Below are positions 63,951-64,000 of a DNA stretch of 64,000 bases, piece after piece. The DNA lies in contig NZ_JAJUWT010000005.1 of the NCBI RefSeq assembly GCF_021390395.1, forward strand, positions 248,001 through 312,000, written 5' to 3'. This stretch comes from Saccharothrix sp. S26. GTDB taxonomy: Bacteria > Actinomycetota > Actinomycetes > Mycobacteriales > Pseudonocardiaceae. Both the position numbers and the translations under genes were made by a program. Below the pieces are notes generated by a model that had not been told where the DNA came from, did not search any database, and was given only the letters and a program-made list of their open reading frames with translations. Every line of letters starts with the position of its first letter. Within the stretch, counting starts at the first letter, position 1.

Positions 63951-64000
63951 CACGGCGGCGTCGAGCGGTCGCGCGGTTCGGGGGCGGCGCAGCCGGTCGA

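Overview
The window is very GC-rich DNA with GTG/TTG starts, strong third-position G/C bias and short or overlapping gene junctions. It fits a filamentous actinomycete. An MptB-type mannosyltransferase with two GT87 partners (lipomannan-type envelope glycolipids) and a dispersed intergenic repeat point to Pseudonocardiales, probably the Saccharothrix/Actinosynnema/Lentzea group; this placement is inferred. I see no tRNA, rRNA, IS element, prophage or CRISPR array. It reads as chromosomal accessory DNA with many small regulator-plus-target modules.

Layout. 0-8 kb: an XRE regulator cut by the left edge, MarR, a membrane diguanylate cyclase, a transmembrane Ser/Thr kinase, PPK2 with a DUF2795 gene, a broken ankyrin gene and LacI. 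8-17 kb: a secreted GH30 glucosidase, SelO, a LuxR remnant, a secreted cyclase, an alcohol dehydrogenase/thioesterase pair and a LAL regulator with a shortened ATPase domain. 17-18 kb: a secreted cutinase of the TfCut2/PET-hydrolase type. 18-24 kb: two tandem family 2B encapsulin shells, a polyprenyl diphosphate synthase, a long C-rich spacer and ispH. 24-32 kb: a solitary DUF742 gene, a hydroxyisobutyrate-dehydrogenase-like gene, an ECF sigma/anti-sigma pair facing a lipoprotein - DUF4142 - ferric-reductase/ferredoxin fusion - ferredoxin reductase operon, and a DD-peptidase. 32-40 kb: a kinase-nSTAND-WD40 protein with a partner, and a pseudoprotease operon. 40-45 kb: an acyltransferase, a phosphatase/histidine kinase/response regulator operon and hydrolases. 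45-50 kb: the mannosyltransferase operon. 50-57 kb: GNAT, an LLM oxidoreductase, a Pro-rich microprotein, HelR, a nitrilase-like protein without its catalytic Glu, an SDR, and TetR with a divergent epimerase. 57-64 kb: an iron-box-controlled siderophore importer, a cupin/DUF1304 pair facing a LuxR regulator, and a MarR-quinone reductase operon.

The most interesting unit is the 18-24 kb locus. IspH makes the C5 precursors, the polyprenyl synthase condenses them, and two diverged cyclic-nucleotide-domain shell proteins probably form a compartment around the synthase. A GC hairpin between shell 2 and the synthase, and a C-rich spacer before ispH, could set the ratios of the products. The second candidate is the sigma-controlled membrane redox operon at 25.9-31.4 kb. 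A roughly 105-bp dispersed repeat (head plus four 22-bp units) occurs three times at gene borders. Paired operator-like palindromes can be read upstream of the TetR and MarR targets, and a near-consensus iron box upstream of the siderophore importer.
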